From positions 56,379 to 120,378 of the forward strand of contig NZ_JWLC01000030.1 of assembly GCF_000813745.1 (NCBI RefSeq): a stretch of DNA of 64,000 nucleotides. The letters are read 5' to 3'. Each line of letters starts with the position of its first letter. Position 1 is the stretch's first letter. Origin of the DNA: Leisingera sp. ANG-M1 (GTDB lineage Bacteria > Pseudomonadota > Alphaproteobacteria > Rhodobacterales > Rhodobacteraceae). The notes under the pieces are model-generated. The model saw only the letters and a list, made by a program, of their open reading frames with translations. It made no database searches and had not been told where the DNA came from. The translations under genes were made by a program, and so were the position numbers. Below are positions 62,771-64,000 of the stretch, one piece after another.

Positions 62771-63895
62771 TTACTGCTGCCCTGCAAAGTAGGCAATGAC
62801 CGCGATCAGTGCCGCTGCGGTCAGGGCCGCGACTGCGATCTTGATCGCCGAATAGGGCCGCTCGCCCTGCACCCGGCCGGATTGGCCGTTGACCACAAAC
62901 CGGTAGGTCTTGCCGCGGTACTTATAGGCCGCCAGCCAGACCGGAAGCAGGACATGCTTGAAGGTCACCTCTGACATTTTGGTGTCGATATGGGCTATTC
63001 TCTGGCGGTCGCCGCCAATGTCAAAGCGCACGTCGCGCTCGATCACCCGGTCCATCTTCTGCCCGGCCTCGGCAAAGCCTGCTTCTAGATCCACCGTATA
63101 GGCTTCAGCCCGGAAGCCCGCCAGGTACTGCGGCTGATAGGGTTCCAGTTGCGACAGATCCCAAGGCTCCAGTGCCTCGGTGTAGCGCTTGGGCAGGCTT
63201 TTGGAGGCCAGCACCAGCACATCGTCGAAGAATCTTTGCACCCGGCCTGACGCAGGGGTCCAGCGCACTTTGGAAACCCGCCGGGTCTTGGTTTCGCCGC
63301 CCTGCTGGTAGGTTTCGGTCACATAGTAGACGGTGCCGCGCTGCCCGGTATAGGTGCTGCGGGTCTGGGCGTCGTAGGTCCAGTAAGGCACATAGATCCC
63401 CTGCATCCTGCGGCCTTTGCGGGCGTATTCCTTGAGCCCGTTAGGGGCGAACCACAGCCGTCCCAGCCAGGTGCTCATCGCCTTGTGGGCCTCTCGCTCA
63501 GAGAAGGCAAAAGGCAGCACGCCTTTGGGTTTAATGTGGCGGTTCTCACCTGTTCCGGTGACGACCGGCGTGGCGCAGAACGGGCATTCCCTGGCATGGG
63601 TATCAGGGTCGAACTCGACCTGTGCCGCGCAGTTGGGGCATGCCGAGACCCGGGTCACCTCGATCTCGGCTGCAGGCAGCTGCTCGGCTATCGCAGTGCG
63701 GAAGTCCAGCTCCTGCAATGCGCGGCCATCCCAGGGGCCGCTGCGTATGCGGTCGGTGTGGCCGCAATGGCTGCAGGTCAGCGTGCCGCTGCCCGGATCA
63801 TAGGAATAATCCGCGCCGCATTGTTCGCAGGGAAAGCGGTGGCTGTCTTCACTGTTGGAGGCCGCGGAAGAGGGCGGCGGCGGGGGCATGGTCAC
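62771..63895 (-). CDS. Zinc-ribbon membrane protein (TFIIB-type zinc-ribbon family)
   Basis: A 374-residue protein. Residues 20-48 form a zinc ribbon (CEQCGADY...CSHCG), and a second CxxC...CxxC lies near 85-108 (CPNCA...CPFC). A middle domain has IYVPYWTYDAQTRSTYTGQR, and one C-terminal membrane helix (about 348-370, IAVAALTAAALIAVIAYFAG) anchors it with the ribbons in the cytoplasm. The proline run at residues 4-8 sits at the start. I recall similar proteins near SPFH-domain genes; none is visible before the window ends. The function is unknown. Confidence 0.75.
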   Translation of the reverse strand: MTMPPPPPSSAASNSEDSHRFPCEQCGADYSYDPGSGTLTCSHCGHTDRIRSGPWDGRALQELDFRTAIAEQLPAAEIEVTRVSACPNCAAQVEFDPDTHARECPFCATPVVTGTGENRHIKPKGVLPFAFSEREAHKAMSTWLGRLWFAPNGLKEYARKGRRMQGIYVPYWTYDAQTRSTYTGQRGTVYYVTETYQQGGETKTRRVSKVRWTPASGRVQRFFDDVLVLASKSLPKRYTEALEPWDLSQLEPYQPQYLAGFRAEAYTVDLEAGFAEAGQKMDRVIERDVRFDIGGDRQRIAHIDTKMSEVTFKHVLLPVWLAAYKYRGKTYRFVVNGQSGRVQGERPYSAIKIAVAALTAAALIAVIAYFAGQQ

Positions 63896-63917
63896 GGATG
63901 CAAGCCTGTCTGCAGCG

Positions 63918-63963
63918 GAGGTCGGAACAATGGGGATAATGAGGTCGGAACAATGGGGATAAT
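63918..63963. repeat. 23-bp perfect tandem duplication
   Basis: The unit GAGGTCGGAACAATGGGGATAAT, here given only by its ends GAGGTCGG and GGATAAT, occurs at 63918-63940 and 63941-63963 with no difference. It lies 22 bp upstream of the zinc-ribbon gene start. Such perfect copies are recent or variable. Confidence 0.9.
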
Positions 63964-63978
63964 AAAGGGCAGATCAGC

Positions 63979-64000
63979 CAGGCGGCGGCGGCGGCGGCGG
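63979..64000. repeat. GGC trinucleotide run, cut by the window end
   Basis: At least six CGG/GGC units in a row reach the last base. On the minus strand they read as proline codons, so this could be the proline-rich tail of a gene upstream of the zinc-ribbon gene. Confidence 0.8.

Overview
The window reads as part of an alphaproteobacterial chromosome, most likely a marine Rhodobacteraceae of the Roseobacter group (Leisingera/Phaeobacter/Ruegeria-like). This rests on GC-rich, densely packed genes, protein families typical of that group (RTX adhesin-like protein, DUF1826/COG0523/ThrRS2 zinc cluster, DUF4453, DUF2322, TctABC with TctDE) and two copies of a Roseobacter-style intergenic inverted-repeat element. 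The genus is an inference from protein resemblance, not from a search.

Region by region. 1-5.4 kb: the tail of a LuxR-type regulator, an RTX protein whose stop codon seems to have been lost through a 5-bp duplication, and an IclR regulator divergent from a two-gene dehydrogenase operon. 5.6-12.1 kb: a tripartite tricarboxylate transporter (tctCBA) divergent from tctD-tctE and a periplasmic binding protein. 12.9-15.2 kb: a class III alcohol dehydrogenase lacking two of its four structural-zinc cysteines, divergent from a GlxA-type regulator. 15.2-19.9 kb: a zinc-starvation cluster (DUF1826, second ThrRS, COG0523 GTPase; divergent second HisI lacking a zinc cysteine, plus a small protein) around a Zur-like palindrome. 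20.2-24.8 kb: a LysR regulator and a five-gene hydrolase/SnoaL-like/SDR/oxidoreductase operon. 24.8-25.9 kb: a graveyard of LysR, HipA, XRE and integrase fragments.

25.9-47.1 kb: a 21-kb genomic island in the 3' end of tRNA-Cys(GCA). It is bounded by a 50-bp direct repeat, with arm-type repeats inside both ends and a P4-like integrase at the left end. It holds three more tyrosine recombinases. One of these sits beside an apparently unrecombined attP carrying the 3' half of a tRNA-Pro(UGG) flanked by paired arm repeats. Other cargo is an H-NS-like protein, an AlpA-type regulator, many small unknown genes, a type I restriction-modification operon with two extra genes (a PD-(D/E)XK-like protein between hsdS and hsdR, and a small membrane protein after hsdR), and a VirD4/TcpA-like coupling ATPase with a replication-relaxation protein. 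No relaxase was recognised. The most unusual feature is a roughly 750-bp gene-poor stretch (33.47-34.22 kb) packed with short perfect hairpins, several of them back to back, just upstream of the PF12835-type integrase gene.

47.3-64 kb: ordinary chromosome again. It carries a CbiX-like chelatase, tRNA-Gly(UCC), an MsbA-like ABC exporter, an acyl-CoA synthetase, an HSL-type esterase, a DUF4453 protein, an alkaline-phosphatase-fold hydrolase, a DUF2182/DUF1326 pair, a complete peptide-type ABC importer operon, D-aminoacyl-tRNA deacylase and a zinc-ribbon membrane protein.

All family names come from recognising motifs and overall sequence by eye; no database search was run.
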